Positions 1 to 8,979 of a DNA stretch of 64,000 nt are shown here, in pieces. Location: the NCBI RefSeq assembly GCF_014196615.1, contig NZ_JACIDY010000002.1, forward strand, positions 62,001 to 126,000, written 5' to 3'. The translations under genes and the position numbers were made by a program. This DNA is from Novosphingobium fluoreni. Lineage in GTDB: Bacteria; Pseudomonadota; Alphaproteobacteria; Sphingomonadales; Sphingomonadaceae. The notes under the pieces are model-generated. The model was given only the letters and a program-made list of their open reading frames with translations. It was not told the DNA's origin and searched no databases. Each line of letters opens with the position of its first letter. Within the stretch, counting starts at the first letter, position 1.

Positions 1-35
1 CAGAGGCTGTGCGCGGGGCGGGAGTGAAGGCATGA
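1..35 (+). CDS. C-terminal end of an upstream gene, possibly tsaD (partial)
   Basis: One reading frame is open from the window edge and ends in TGA at 33-35, giving a tail that reads EAVRGAGVKA. Its stop overlaps the gpsA start by four bases (ATGA), typical of a coupled operon. From memory, sphingomonad TsaD (tRNA t6A synthase subunit) ends in a similar tail and often precedes gpsA, so tsaD is my best guess. Only about ten codons are visible, so the identity is inference. Confidence 0.35.
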   Translation, partial: EAVRGAGVKA

Positions 36-1033
36 CGGCGCAAGTGGGCGTGATCGGCGCGGGGGCCTGGGGCACCGCCCTGGCGCAAGCGCTGGCCAGC
101 GACGGCAGCGAGGTTTCGCTCTGGGCGCGTGAGAGCGATCTTGTCCGTGAAATCAATCAGGAGCGGCGCAACAGCCTGTACCTGCCCAGCGCCATGCTGG
201 CCCCGACGATCCGCGCGACGTCTGATTTGGCCGAACTGGCGACGCTTCAGGTGTTGCTGGTGGTGGTGCCGGCGCAATTCCTGGCCTCCGTGGTCGGCCA
301 ACTGCCGCCCGGCACGCGTGACCTAGTGCTCTGCGCCAAGGGGATCGAGGCCGGAACGGGCCGCCTGATGGCCGATGTCGCCGCCGATGCCGATCCCCAG
401 GCGCGGCTGGCAGTGCTGTCCGGCCCGACCTTCGCACACGAGGTGGCGGCAGGCCTCCCCACGGCGGTGACGCTCGCCTGTTCGGGCGGGCGTGAGCAAT
501 GGGCGCGCCTGGCACCGCTGCTGGCGCGTCCAGCCCTGCGACCATATTATTCCGCCGACGTGACCGGCGCGGAGATCGGCGGCGCGGTGAAGAACGTGCT
601 GGCGATCGCATGCGGCGTGGTTGAGGGCATGAACCTGGGGCAGAACGCCCGCGCCGCCGTGATCGCGCGCGGTTATGCCGAGATGCTGCGCTTCGGCTTG
701 GCGCGCGGCGCGGAAGCCGAGACGCTGGCCGGGCTGTGCGGGCTGGGCGATCTGGTGCTGACGTGTTCCTCCACTTCCAGCCGCAACTTCTCGCTCGGCC
801 TGGCGCTAGGCCAGGGGCTGACCGCGGCTGAGGCGCTTTCGGGCAAGAGCAGTGTCGCCGAAGGGGCCGCCACCGCGCCGGTCCTGGCCGAACTGGCCAC
901 GCGTGACGGGATCGCCATGCCGATCGTGGAGGGTGTGTGCCGCCTGTTGAGCGGGGTCAGCCCCGCCAGCGCGGTCGTCGCCGATATCCTCTCACGCCCG
1001 CTCAAGGCCGAGCGTGAGGAACCTGCCGCTTGA
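32..1033 (+). CDS. gpsA: Glycerol-3-phosphate dehydrogenase [NAD(P)+]
   Basis: This cytosolic enzyme reduces dihydroxyacetone phosphate to sn-glycerol 3-phosphate, the backbone precursor of phospholipids. The 333-residue protein has the usual family length. An N-terminal Rossmann motif GAGAWGTA lies at residues 9-16, the AKG motif has Lys103, an SGPTFAHEV motif lies near residues 130-138, and the catalytic lysine is in GGAVKN (Lys187). The start ATG overlaps the previous stop. The next gene begins at a TTG that overlaps this stop (TTGA), so gpsA probably lies in a translationally coupled operon. Nothing unusual was seen. Confidence 0.97.
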   Translation: MTAQVGVIGAGAWGTALAQALASDGSEVSLWARESDLVREINQERRNSLYLPSAMLAPTIRATSDLAELATLQVLLVVVPAQFLASVVGQLPPGTRDLVLCAKGIEAGTGRLMADVAADADPQARLAVLSGPTFAHEVAAGLPTAVTLACSGGREQWARLAPLLARPALRPYYSADVTGAEIGGAVKNVLAIACGVVEGMNLGQNARAAVIARGYAEMLRFGLARGAEAETLAGLCGLGDLVLTCSSTSSRNFSLGLALGQGLTAAEALSGKSSVAEGAATAPVLAELATRDGIAMPIVEGVCRLLSGVSPASAVVADILSRPLKAEREEPAA

Positions 1034-2544
1034 GCGAGCCTGAGCCTCCCAGGTCCGAACAGTCCCAGAAAGATCTGGCCGCCATCGCCAAGGGCGGGCG
1101 GACCAATCTGCTCGGCTTTTTCATGCGACTGGCCGCGCGCATCCCGTTCCTGTTCATCGCCGGCCGCGCGCCGGGTTATGGCGCGGCGGCGCTCGGGGTC
1201 TTCGCTTCCGCGCTGGTGCTGATCGAGCTGACTGCGATGCTGTGCACGCTGGGCGAGAAGCGCGGCCTGGCGCAGCGCCTTTCCGAATCGGACGAGCATC
1301 CCGCAAATCTGATCGCCGATGGCTCGCTGGTGGCGCTGTTGGCGTCGAGCGCGGTGGCGCTGGGATTCTGGCTGTTTCCCGCGCCTTTGTTTCCGGGCGG
1401 TGAGTTCACCTGGATCGACCGGCTGATGGTGCTGGCGATCCCGCCGTTGGCGCTGACGGAAATCTGGCTGGCCGCACTCGCCTATCGCTTCGATGTCGCC
1501 GCGACGGTGCGTGCAAGAGCGGTGGTGGAGCCCTGGACGATCTCGATCGTGGCGGGCGTGATGGCCCTGGTCGCGCCCCGGAGCGGGCTGGCGGTGGCTT
1601 ATCTGGCGTCAGTCTACGCGGCGGCGGTGGCGGCGTTCGTGCCGTTTCTAAAGGCTTATGGCTGGCCGCGCGATTGGCGGCCTTCGCTCAGCAACATGGG
1701 CAAGCTGACCTGGCGCAGCCTGCCTATCGCCACGGCCGATGCCATCGAATGGGGCACGCGGCGGCTGGACATCTTCATCCTGGGCCTGTTCGCCGCGCCC
1801 AGCGCGGTCGGCGTCTATTATGTCGCCCAGCAGATCGCCAGCTTGCCGCAAAAGCTGAAGACCAGTTTCGAGCCTATCCTGGGCCCCGTGATCACCCGCA
1901 ACCTCAAGCTGCGCGACTATGCGGCGATTGGGCGGCAAGTGCGGCAAGTAGGCTTCTGGATTCTGGCGGCGCAGCTGGGCATCGCCCTGGCGCTGGGCAT
2001 ACCCGGCGAAGGCGTGATGGGGCTGATCGGCCCACAATTCGTCGGCGGCACCGGCGCGCTGGCCTTCCTGCTGGCGGCCGAGGCGGTGGCGGCGACAGCT
2101 GTGGTGAGCGAGGCTGCGCTGATCTACATGGCGCGCAAGCGCAACTTGATCGTGTCGGTGCTGACCGTGGTCCTGCAGGGACTGCTGACGGTGGCGGGCA
2201 TCAAGCTGACGCAGGCCGCCGGCTACAACGAGCTGTTCCAGGCCGCCGCCGCCGCGCTGGGCCTGGCGCTGGCGCTGCTTTTTGCCTCGATCGTGAAGTC
2301 TCACATCCTGGGCCGCATCCTGGAAACACCGACCAACAACTGGCGCTGGGCGCTGGTCTGGGCCGTCGCGCCGACCGTGCTGGTCGGCTGGGCGGTGACG
2401 TGGTTCCTGCCGGAATGGGCGGAGCTGGTGTTCGGCATCCCGGCGATGCTGGCGGTCTATTTCGGCATGTTGTGGAAGCGTGCCTTCGCAGCCGAAGACC
2501 GCCTGCTGTTTCGCAAGGCGTCACCCGAAGCGGCGGTGGCTTGA
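1030..2544 (+). CDS. Polysaccharide/oligosaccharide flippase-like membrane protein
   Basis: This 504-residue protein consists almost entirely of hydrophobic helices, about 12-14 predicted by eye. It resembles Wzx/MurJ-type lipid-linked oligosaccharide flippases of the MATE-like superfamily. The TTG start at 1030 overlaps the gpsA stop, and no ATG lies near this position in the frame. It probably moves a lipid-linked glycan across the inner membrane, but the substrate cannot be told and no glycosyltransferase genes sit directly beside it. Family assignment is moderate and function is inferred from topology and general similarity. Confidence 0.75.
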   Translation: MSEPEPPRSEQSQKDLAAIAKGGRTNLLGFFMRLAARIPFLFIAGRAPGYGAAALGVFASALVLIELTAMLCTLGEKRGLAQRLSESDEHPANLIADGSLVALLASSAVALGFWLFPAPLFPGGEFTWIDRLMVLAIPPLALTEIWLAALAYRFDVAATVRARAVVEPWTISIVAGVMALVAPRSGLAVAYLASVYAAAVAAFVPFLKAYGWPRDWRPSLSNMGKLTWRSLPIATADAIEWGTRRLDIFILGLFAAPSAVGVYYVAQQIASLPQKLKTSFEPILGPVITRNLKLRDYAAIGRQVRQVGFWILAAQLGIALALGIPGEGVMGLIGPQFVGGTGALAFLLAAEAVAATAVVSEAALIYMARKRNLIVSVLTVVLQGLLTVAGIKLTQAAGYNELFQAAAAALGLALALLFASIVKSHILGRILETPTNNWRWALVWAVAPTVLVGWAVTWFLPEWAELVFGIPAMLAVYFGMLWKRAFAAEDRLLFRKASPEAAVA

Positions 2545-2602
2545 CGGGAAAGCCCGCGCGGTCAAGGAGTACCGCTATTGAGCGAATGGAAGGAATGACA
2601 CC

Positions 2603-3247
2603 GTGGTGCCCATGATCCAGGCCAATTGGCCGATCCTCGCCTTCCTGGTGGTGGTGCTGGTCCTGCTGGTGCTGTGGCTGGTCAATCGTTCGCGCCAGCC
2701 GCGCGATCGCAGCCACCGCCCCGATGTGCTGGACGAAGGTGCGGCCCCGGCGCAGCGCAACCAGGCGCTGATAGACGCGCCGCCGATCGCTGCGGTCGCC
2801 GCGCCCACGATCGTGTCGCCCCCCGCCGCGGGGACCTTTGCTGGGGTCGGGGAGGCCGTGGCCCATGGTGCGCGCGAGGAAGTTCAGGCCGCCAAGCCGG
2901 TCCCGCAAGCCGAGCCAACCTCGCACACCAAAGATGTGCCGTCACCGCAGCCAGCCCCGGAACTCTCCCCGCAATCCGCGCCTGTAGTAGCGCCCACGGT
3001 GGCGGGTGAGGGTGATGACTTGCGCCGCATCAAGGGTGTCGGCCCCAAGCTGGTCGCGACTTTGCACGCGCTGGGCGTTACCCGATACGCGCAGATCGCC
3101 GCCTGGACCGATGCCGACCTCGATGCCCTGGACGCCAAGCTGGGCGCGTTCGCCGGTCGTCCGCGCCGTGATTCCTGGGTGGAGCAGGCGCAACTGCTCT
3201 CAGGCGGAGACACGGCGGCGTACGAGGCCAAGTTCGGCAAGCTCTGA
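2603..3247 (+). CDS. Membrane-anchored helix-hairpin-helix protein
   Basis: The 214-residue protein has one N-terminal membrane helix (about residues 7-27), a long Pro/Ala-rich linker, and a C-terminal helix-hairpin-helix segment with the motif RIKGVGPKL near residue 140, followed by ALGVTRYAQIAAW. Such domains often bind nucleic acid or mediate protein contacts. Similar alphaproteobacterial proteins are annotated only as hypothetical or L21-like, and no precise function is known to me. The start is GTG at 2603, with an AAGGA ribosome site eight bases upstream; an in-frame ATG at 2612 is the alternative. Confidence 0.7.
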   Translation: MVPMIQANWPILAFLVVVLVLLVLWLVNRSRQPRDRSHRPDVLDEGAAPAQRNQALIDAPPIAAVAAPTIVSPPAAGTFAGVGEAVAHGAREEVQAAKPVPQAEPTSHTKDVPSPQPAPELSPQSAPVVAPTVAGEGDDLRRIKGVGPKLVATLHALGVTRYAQIAAWTDADLDALDAKLGAFAGRPRRDSWVEQAQLLSGGDTAAYEAKFGKL

Positions 3248-3353
3248 GCGCTTGGGCCCCGGTTGGCCAACGCCTTTCGTATAGAGCGCAGTCGAGAAAA
3301 AAGGGGGCCGGGGTAAGCGCGTCGCTAATCGGCTGCGCGCTCCTATCGGGCGC

Positions 3354-3545
3354 TCAGCAGCACTTGCCCCCGCCGCCCTTGCCGTAGCGCGCGTCCTGGC
3401 GATTGCGAAAGAACTGCGCCTCGCTCATCAGCGCGCGCTCCGGATGGTGCCGGGCCATATGCTCGCGATAGAGGCGGTACGAGGGCACGCCCAGGATCAC
3501 CTTGGCGTTCTCGGCCCACAGCGACAGCTGATCACGCAGTGCCAT
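3354..3545 (-). CDS. YbdD/YjiX family small protein, CstA accessory
   Basis: This 63-residue protein (begins MALRDQLSLW) matches the YbdD/YjiX (DUF466) family, including the GVPSYRLYREHMARHHP core and a short C-terminal tail ending in GGGGKCC. In enterobacteria the homologues are encoded directly after cstA-type transporters and are needed for pyruvate uptake. Here it starts four bases after the cstA stop on the same strand, so it is almost certainly cotranscribed. A longer reading frame exists upstream, but it would overlap the cstA coding sequence and looks spurious. Confidence 0.9.
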   Translation of the reverse strand: MALRDQLSLWAENAKVILGVPSYRLYREHMARHHPERALMSEAQFFRNRQDARYGKGGGGKCC

Positions 3546-3549
3546 CGCT

Positions 3550-5601
3550 TCAGGCTGCCAAGGCGGTTTCGGGGATTTCGTGAACGCTGGGCGCGGGCAG
3601 CCGTCGAGCGGCGAGGCAGGTCCGTACCGCGAAGAACAGGATCGCCAGTACCACGAACAGGAACACCGCGCACAAGGCCGCGTCGATCCGGTCATTGAAG
3701 ACGATGCTGGCCATCTCCGCCGCCGACTTGGCCGGAGCGATCAACTCACCCCGTGCCAGTGCATCCGAATACCCTTGGGCGTGGGCCAGGAAGCCCACGC
3801 GCGGATCGGCGGAGAACAGCTTCATCAGGCTGGCGGTGATCGTGCACAGCAGCAGCCAGGCCGTGGGAATCAGCGTGACCCAGGCGAAGCGCTCATGCTT
3901 CATGCGGAACAGCACCACGGTGCCTAGCATCAGCGCCACGGCGGCCAGCATCTGGTTGGAAATGCCGAACAGCGGCCACAGCGTATTCACGCCGCCCAGC
4001 GGATCGGTGACGCCTTGATAGAGGAAGAACCCCCAGGCCGAGACGCATAGGATCGTGCCCACGACCGAGGGGACCAGCGACGATGAGTTGCGAAAGCTGG
4101 GCACTGCCAGCCCGATCAGGTCCTGCAGCATGAAGCGGCCCGAGCGGGTGCCCGCATCCACGGCGGTAAGGATGAACAGCGCCTCGAACAGGATGGCGAA
4201 GTGATACCAGAAGGCCATCATCGCCTTGCCGCCGATCAGCTGGCTGAAGATATGGGCCATGCCCACGGCCAGGGTCGGCGCTCCGCCTGCGCGCGAGATG
4301 ATCGTGGTTTCGCCCACGTCCCGCGCGGTTTGCGCGATGGTTTCGGGCGAGATCGCGAAGCCCATGGCGGAAACCGCCGCCGCCGCGCTGGCCGGGTCGG
4401 TGCCGACCACGGCGGCGGGGCTGTTCATCGCGAAGTAGATACCCGGCTCGATGATGGAGGCGGCGACGAGCGCCATCACCGCCACGAAGCTTTCCATCAG
4501 CATCGCCCCATAGCCGATGAAGCGGGCGTCACCTTCGCTTGCGATCAGCTTGGGCGTGGTCCCGCTGGCGATCAGTGCGTGAAAGCCCGAGACCGCGCCG
4601 CAAGCGATGGTGATGAACAGGAACGGAAACAGCGATCCCGACCAGACCGGGCCGGAACCGTCCACGAATTTGGTCAGCGCGGGCATCTGCAGCGGCGGCG
4701 CGGTAACGACGATGCCGATGGCCAGCGCCGCGATCGCGCCGATCTTCAGGAAGGTGGACAGATAATCGCGCGGCGCCAGCAGCAGCCACACCGGCAGCAT
4801 CGAGGCGACGGCGCCATAGCCGATCAGGATCCAGCACAGCTGCACCGGGGTGAAGGTGAACAGCGGGCCCCACGTGGCGCTTTCCGCCACCTCGCGTCCG
4901 TAGACGATCGCCAGGAACAGGCCGATTAAGCCGATGATAGAGGCTTCGCCCACGCGCCCCGGCCTGATCCAGCGCATGTAGACGCCCATCACGATCGCCA
5001 GCGGGATCGTTGCGGCGACGGTGAACATGCCCCAAGGGCTGCCGGTGAGGGCGCGAACCACGATCAGCGATAGCACGGCCAGGATGATGACCATGATGGT
5101 GAAGGCACCGAACAGCGCGATCGTGCCGGCTACTTGACCCATCTCCATCCGGATCAGCTCGCCCAGCGAGCGCCCGTCGCGCCGCATCGAGATGAACAGT
5201 ATGATGAAGTCCTGCACCGCGCCCGCCACGACGACGCCGGCCAGGATCCACAGCAGTCCGGGCAGATAGCCCATCTGCGCGGCCAGCACCGGTCCGACCA
5301 GGGGGCCGGCTCCGGCAATCGCGGCGAAATGGTGGCCGAACAGGACGTTGCGGTTGGTCGGCACGAAGTCCAGCCCATCGGCATGGCGCGCCGCCGGCGT
5401 GGGGCGGGCGGGATCGAGCCGCAGCACTTTGTCCGAGATGTAGCGGGCGTAGAAGCGGTAGGCGATCAGGTAGACCGAGACGGCGGCGGCCACGATCCAG
5501 ATCGCATTCACCGGCTCACCCCGGGCAGTGGCGATCACGCCCAGCGCCATCGCGCCCAGCAGCGCCAGCACGATCCAGCCCAGGTTCCTGATGTTGGTCA
5601 A
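3550..5601 (-). CDS. cstA: Carbon starvation protein A, pyruvate/peptide transporter
   Basis: A polytopic inner-membrane transporter closely resembling E. coli CstA along its length, including the conserved segments FGHHFAAIAGAGPLVGP, RRDGRSLGEL, VLPVWLLLAPRDYLSTF and TKFVDGSGPVW. CstA imports pyruvate or peptides under carbon limitation. I place the start at TTG 5601 (reading MTNIRNLGW), with a GAGAGGG ribosome site seven bases upstream, because it aligns with the E. coli N-terminus. An ATG at 5637 would add 12 residues. The accessory gene ybdD follows immediately. Confidence 0.93.
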   Translation of the reverse strand: MTNIRNLGWIVLALLGAMALGVIATARGEPVNAIWIVAAAVSVYLIAYRFYARYISDKVLRLDPARPTPAARHADGLDFVPTNRNVLFGHHFAAIAGAGPLVGPVLAAQMGYLPGLLWILAGVVVAGAVQDFIILFISMRRDGRSLGELIRMEMGQVAGTIALFGAFTIMVIILAVLSLIVVRALTGSPWGMFTVAATIPLAIVMGVYMRWIRPGRVGEASIIGLIGLFLAIVYGREVAESATWGPLFTFTPVQLCWILIGYGAVASMLPVWLLLAPRDYLSTFLKIGAIAALAIGIVVTAPPLQMPALTKFVDGSGPVWSGSLFPFLFITIACGAVSGFHALIASGTTPKLIASEGDARFIGYGAMLMESFVAVMALVAASIIEPGIYFAMNSPAAVVGTDPASAAAAVSAMGFAISPETIAQTARDVGETTIISRAGGAPTLAVGMAHIFSQLIGGKAMMAFWYHFAILFEALFILTAVDAGTRSGRFMLQDLIGLAVPSFRNSSSLVPSVVGTILCVSAWGFFLYQGVTDPLGGVNTLWPLFGISNQMLAAVALMLGTVVLFRMKHERFAWVTLIPTAWLLLCTITASLMKLFSADPRVGFLAHAQGYSDALARGELIAPAKSAAEMASIVFNDRIDAALCAVFLFVVLAILFFAVRTCLAARRLPAPSVHEIPETALAA

Positions 5602-5839
5602 GTGCTTGCCCTCTCGCCCGGACCTTAGCAGGCCCATCCAGCCGGTACCTGAGCAGGCGGGGCCGGTAATGGCAAGTCCGAGCCGTGCGGAAGATTAGGA
5701 AACCTGAGTTCCGTTCGTGCCGAGCGAAGTCGAGACGCGGCAGCGCAAGGGCATCATGTCTTGACAGCGCTCGATACGAACGGAAATTGGAGGCGCAGGC
5801 CAGCGTGTTTCGACCTTTAGGGCTGAAGGCCGATGGGCT
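5602..5839. other. Intergenic region upstream of cstA containing a long inverted repeat
   Basis: This stretch lies upstream of cstA and downstream of the gene ending at 5840. It should hold the cstA promoter. Its only clear structure is the imperfect inverted repeat at 5709-5785, listed separately. No supportable coding sequence is present. Confidence 0.6.
5709..5785. repeat. Imperfect intergenic inverted repeat with about 29-base arms
   Basis: The left arm starts TTCCGTTCGTGCCGAGCG and the right arm is its imperfect reverse complement, ending ACGAACGGAA. Paired positions agree over about 29 bases with a few mismatches. The segment GCCGAGCGAAGTCGAGAC resembles dispersed intergenic palindromes common in sphingomonad genomes, but copy number cannot be checked here. 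It may also act as a terminator or mRNA-stabilising stem. Confidence 0.6.
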
Positions 5840-6478
5840 TTACGCCCCCAGCAGGCGTTTGCGGAACTGGGCCTTGATCAATCGATCCTCCAGAAACCGG
5901 CCGATCAGGTAGAGCACCGCGAAGATGCCCGCGAAAACGTAGGCCGATGTCGGCTTGGTCTTTTTGTCATCCTTCTTGTTCGCATCGTCCGCCTTCTTCT
6001 TCAGGCTTTCCGGAGCCGGCGCGCCCAGCCATTTGTCGATCACGCTTTGCGGCGGCTGCACGTCTTTCTTTTCCGGCTTTTTCTTCGCCGCCTCTTCCTT
6101 TGCGGGCGTGTCCATCTTGCCCACCGCGATGGTGATCGCGGCGAAGCTCAGGAACATCAGCGGCGCCAGAAAACACAGCAACAGCGCGCGACTGACGAGG
6201 TGATAACGCAGCGCCGGGGCAGGGCCGTTGCGATCTACCGTCAGCGTGCCGCGATCGAACACCGCCATCTTGTCCTGCGCGTCGGGGTCCTTCTTGTCGA
6301 AGGTCAGCGTGTCGCCCATGCGGCGGTGGCTGGTGCCGCGCGCATCGAACAGGGGCGCGACACGGTCAAACGCATCCTCACTCGTCTGTCCAGGCGCAAG
6401 GGGGATTTCGCCCCGGATATGCCAGATCCAATCGAACAGTCCGGGTTTGGGCGCGTCGTCGATGGGGGTGCTGGACAT
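5840..6478 (-). CDS. Unknown two-helix membrane protein with Lys-rich loop
   Basis: I do not recognise this 212-residue protein. It begins MSSTPIDDAPKPGLFDWIWHI, has a soluble N-terminal part of about 95 residues, a membrane helix (ALLLCFLAPLMFLSFAAITI), a strongly charged Lys/Asp-rich stretch, and a second helix (SAYVFAGIFAVLYLIG) near the C-terminus. The ATG at 6478 lies 29 bases after the stop of the sterol-desaturase-family gene on the same strand, so the two are probably an operon and may work together at the membrane. A much longer frame reading upstream overlaps that gene and is rejected. Confidence 0.7.
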   Translation of the reverse strand: MSSTPIDDAPKPGLFDWIWHIRGEIPLAPGQTSEDAFDRVAPLFDARGTSHRRMGDTLTFDKKDPDAQDKMAVFDRGTLTVDRNGPAPALRYHLVSRALLLCFLAPLMFLSFAAITIAVGKMDTPAKEEAAKKKPEKKDVQPPQSVIDKWLGAPAPESLKKKADDANKKDDKKTKPTSAYVFAGIFAVLYLIGRFLEDRLIKAQFRKRLLGA

Positions 6479-6507
6479 CGGGTGGCCGGCAAAGCTCAGT
6501 GGCGCGC

Positions 6508-7503
6508 TCACTCGGCCGGTACCGCGCTGGTCTGGCCGTAGCGGGTGCGATCGATGCGCTCCTTGATCGATTTCCAGCCTTCGGTGAACGGATAGGTCAT
6601 TTGCTCGCGGATCGACATGCGGCGGCCGCCTTCCATGCCCAGCAGTTCGGCTTCCCCATCCACGCAAGTGCCGAAGAAGCGGTCGATGATGATCCAGGTG
6701 TTGCAGAAGTTGCTGCGGCTGGCCTCGAAATCCTGAGAGTGGTGCAGGCTGTGGTGCTCGGTGGTGTTGAAGGTGAAGCGCCACCAGCGCGGCGTGTTGA
6801 ACCGCACGTTGATGTGCTGGTATGTTCCCACGGCCAGGCCTAGCGCACCGGCCAGCAGCGCGGCGCGCGGCAGGAAGTCGAAGAAGCCGCCAACGCCCAG
6901 CCCGATCAGGAACAGCTCCACCGGATTGCCGACCGCGCCTTTGTTGATGTTCAGCTGGGTGATGTAGTGGTGGACCGAGTGGGGCAGCCACAGCGGGTAC
7001 CAGTTGTGCATGCCGCGATGCATCCAGTACTGGCCGAAGTCGAAGATGAACGAGATCAGGAACGCCTGCAGCAGCAGCGGCAAGCCGGTGAACCAGTGGA
7101 ACTTCTCCCAGTCGGCGCTGTGCTGCACCGCCTCGATGATCGCGCCGGCACCGATGAAATCCTCGACCACGTTGAGGATCGTATAGCCCAGGCCGACATA
7201 GAACAGGTCGGTCGCCAGTTCCTTCCAGGTCAGCCGCCAGCTTTCATAGCGGGGGAAGAAGTGCTCCATCGTCAGCATCAGCACACGGAAGCCGATACCG
7301 ATGCCGATCGCCGTGGAAGCCTTCGCGATGGAATTGGGGGCGTAATACCAGAACAGGATCAAACCGAAGAGCACGGCGGGCTGGAACCACGTGAAGAACG
7401 CCTGCTTGAACGGCCCGCCTTCCACGCGGGGGATATTCTCCCACCCGATAGTGACCGGCGCCTGCGTGCCGATCATCCGCTTACCGACGCGAACTCCTTC
7501 CAT
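6508..7503 (-). CDS. Sterol desaturase / fatty acid hydroxylase family protein
   Basis: A 331-residue integral-membrane di-iron oxygenase. The histidine clusters that bind the iron pair are visible: HRGMH (His162, His166), HSVHH (residues 175-179) and EHHSLHH (residues 249-255). Between and before them are several membrane helices. Family members hydroxylate or desaturate sterols, fatty acids, carotenoids or ether lipids, and the substrate here is unknown. It is the first gene of a likely two-gene operon with the downstream membrane protein. The gene lies 20 kb from the Rieske cluster, so a link to that catabolism is only a guess. Confidence 0.88.
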   Translation of the reverse strand: MEGVRVGKRMIGTQAPVTIGWENIPRVEGGPFKQAFFTWFQPAVLFGLILFWYYAPNSIAKASTAIGIGIGFRVLMLTMEHFFPRYESWRLTWKELATDLFYVGLGYTILNVVEDFIGAGAIIEAVQHSADWEKFHWFTGLPLLLQAFLISFIFDFGQYWMHRGMHNWYPLWLPHSVHHYITQLNINKGAVGNPVELFLIGLGVGGFFDFLPRAALLAGALGLAVGTYQHINVRFNTPRWWRFTFNTTEHHSLHHSQDFEASRSNFCNTWIIIDRFFGTCVDGEAELLGMEGGRRMSIREQMTYPFTEGWKSIKERIDRTRYGQTSAVPAE

Positions 7504-7746
7504 GGCTCAAACCCCGTACAGTTTCGTCCGCCTTTTCCGCAGCTTGGCCGTGAGGACCACGAGGCTGGAAAAGAATGAAAATCTGACGGCTGAATCCCCG
7601 AGGCGGGGTCATAGCGCTAGCCGGCAATCTGATATGCCGGGCATAGGTTTGACCTATGGGCAGTAGAAATCCTTAGGCGCGGAGTTGTTTGAAGCTATAG
7701 GCTGAATTACGTAGAGCCGTCGGGGTGCGCGGAACGTGACTTACGC
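7504..7746. other. Divergent intergenic region with a 17-bp interrupted palindrome
   Basis: The stretch separates the sterol-desaturase-family gene (minus) from the glycosyltransferase gene (plus) and should hold both promoters. At 7642-7658 it contains CATAGGT-TTG-ACCTATG, a perfect 7-base inverted repeat with a three-base spacer, which looks like an operator. No coding sequence is supportable. Confidence 0.45.
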
Positions 7747-8979
7747 ATGATGACGATCGCCATTTCCCTCGCGCGTCGCCGCAGTATCACCTCAGCGATT
7801 CTAATAACGGCTGTCATTTTGATCGGTGTGTCCGCTATCCGGTTCAGCCAACCCGCATTCGTCGGCGTACCCAAGGTTCTGACCGATTTTGACGCCTTTC
7901 ACATCGCCGGCCGCCTTGCGGCAGCCGGTCGCCTCGATGATGCGTACGATGCCGATACATTCCTGATCGAGCAGCTAAAAGTATCGGGTATCGAAAGTTT
8001 TATGCCCTGGACTTATCCGCCACCGTTCGTGGCGGTTGTGCAGGCCCTGTCATACCTTCCGATTGGTCTTTCCTATGCTTTGTTTACAGGGCTTTCGTTC
8101 GCATTCTATCTGCTGGTGTTACGGCGCATAGCAGGGGACTATTTGCCGGGTGTGCTGATCGCGATCGCGCCCATTCTCGTCATCAATCTAAGAACTGGGC
8201 AGAACGGATTTCTGATCGCGGGGCTGATAGGGGCTTTCCTATTGGCTCTCATGTCCGCTCGCGAGAAAAGGGCGGGCGCTCTGCTGGGGATGCTGATGAT
8301 CAAGCCGCACCTTGCGGTGTCGATGGGTCTGATGGCGCTTTGGCAGCGCTCGGTCGAATTGCTGGCAATAGCGGTAGCGGTCGTGGTTGCCCTGATTGGC
8401 GCGGCGAGTTGGCTCTACGGGTTTGCGGTTTGGACCGCGTTTGCGACGGCCTTGCGGCAGGCGACCGGCTTTTTGGAGTTAGGATACTACCCGTTGTTTC
8501 GCATGTCTTCCGTGTATGCGACTCTCTTCAGTCTAGGAGCCGGGCCCCGGATTGCGATAGTCGGGCAAGCCCTTTGTGCGATCGCGGCGCTGGCCGTGTT
8601 CGTGCTCGCCTTGGTGAAAGGTACGACCGCGCGCTACCGCTCGGCACTGGCTTGCGCCGTGGCGGTGATGGTCAGCCCTTATTGCTACGATTATGATCTG
8701 ACGATCTTGGGCTTGGCCTTGGCCTTCATCATCCCGGATATTCTGTCGCGTTCGGCGGATCGAGAGGTTGGAATGGTGATGGCGCTGAGCTGGTTCGTTG
8801 GCGGCTATGGCCTGGTAGCGAAGATACTCATGGAAAATGTGCTTCACTTGGGGGAAAATGGTGCGGTCCTGCCGGCGCAGGCTATGGCACCGGCCTTGAT
8901 AGCTCCGGCATTGCTGATCTTATGCTGTTGGATGGCTTTGATTCTGCTCCGCAATCCGCTGAACGTTTCAACGCGATAG
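7747..8979 (+). CDS. GT87 family (DUF2029) integral-membrane glycosyltransferase
   Basis: The 410-residue protein is a polytopic membrane protein with the DFDAFHIAGRLAAAG and TYPPPFV segments typical of family 87 (GT-C fold) polyprenyl-phosphate-dependent mannosyl- or arabinosyl-type transferases. The catalytic acidic residue is probably the Asp in TDFDAFH near residue 47. The start ATG at 7747 has no strong ribosome site. The codons look visibly less GC-rich than those of neighbours. It converges, with a 12-base overlap, on another GT-C-like gene. The acceptor is unknown. Confidence 0.75.
   Translation: MMTIAISLARRRSITSAILITAVILIGVSAIRFSQPAFVGVPKVLTDFDAFHIAGRLAAAGRLDDAYDADTFLIEQLKVSGIESFMPWTYPPPFVAVVQALSYLPIGLSYALFTGLSFAFYLLVLRRIAGDYLPGVLIAIAPILVINLRTGQNGFLIAGLIGAFLLALMSAREKRAGALLGMLMIKPHLAVSMGLMALWQRSVELLAIAVAVVVALIGAASWLYGFAVWTAFATALRQATGFLELGYYPLFRMSSVYATLFSLGAGPRIAIVGQALCAIAALAVFVLALVKGTTARYRSALACAVAVMVSPYCYDYDLTILGLALAFIIPDILSRSADREVGMVMALSWFVGGYGLVAKILMENVLHLGENGAVLPAQAMAPALIAPALLILCCWMALILLRNPLNVSTR

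Noticed and set aside
3286-3330. T-rich stretch after ybdD on the minus strand as an intrinsic terminator
   Set aside because: The T-run exists, but no convincing stem directly precedes it; only a weak AGCGCG/CGCGCT pair several bases away.
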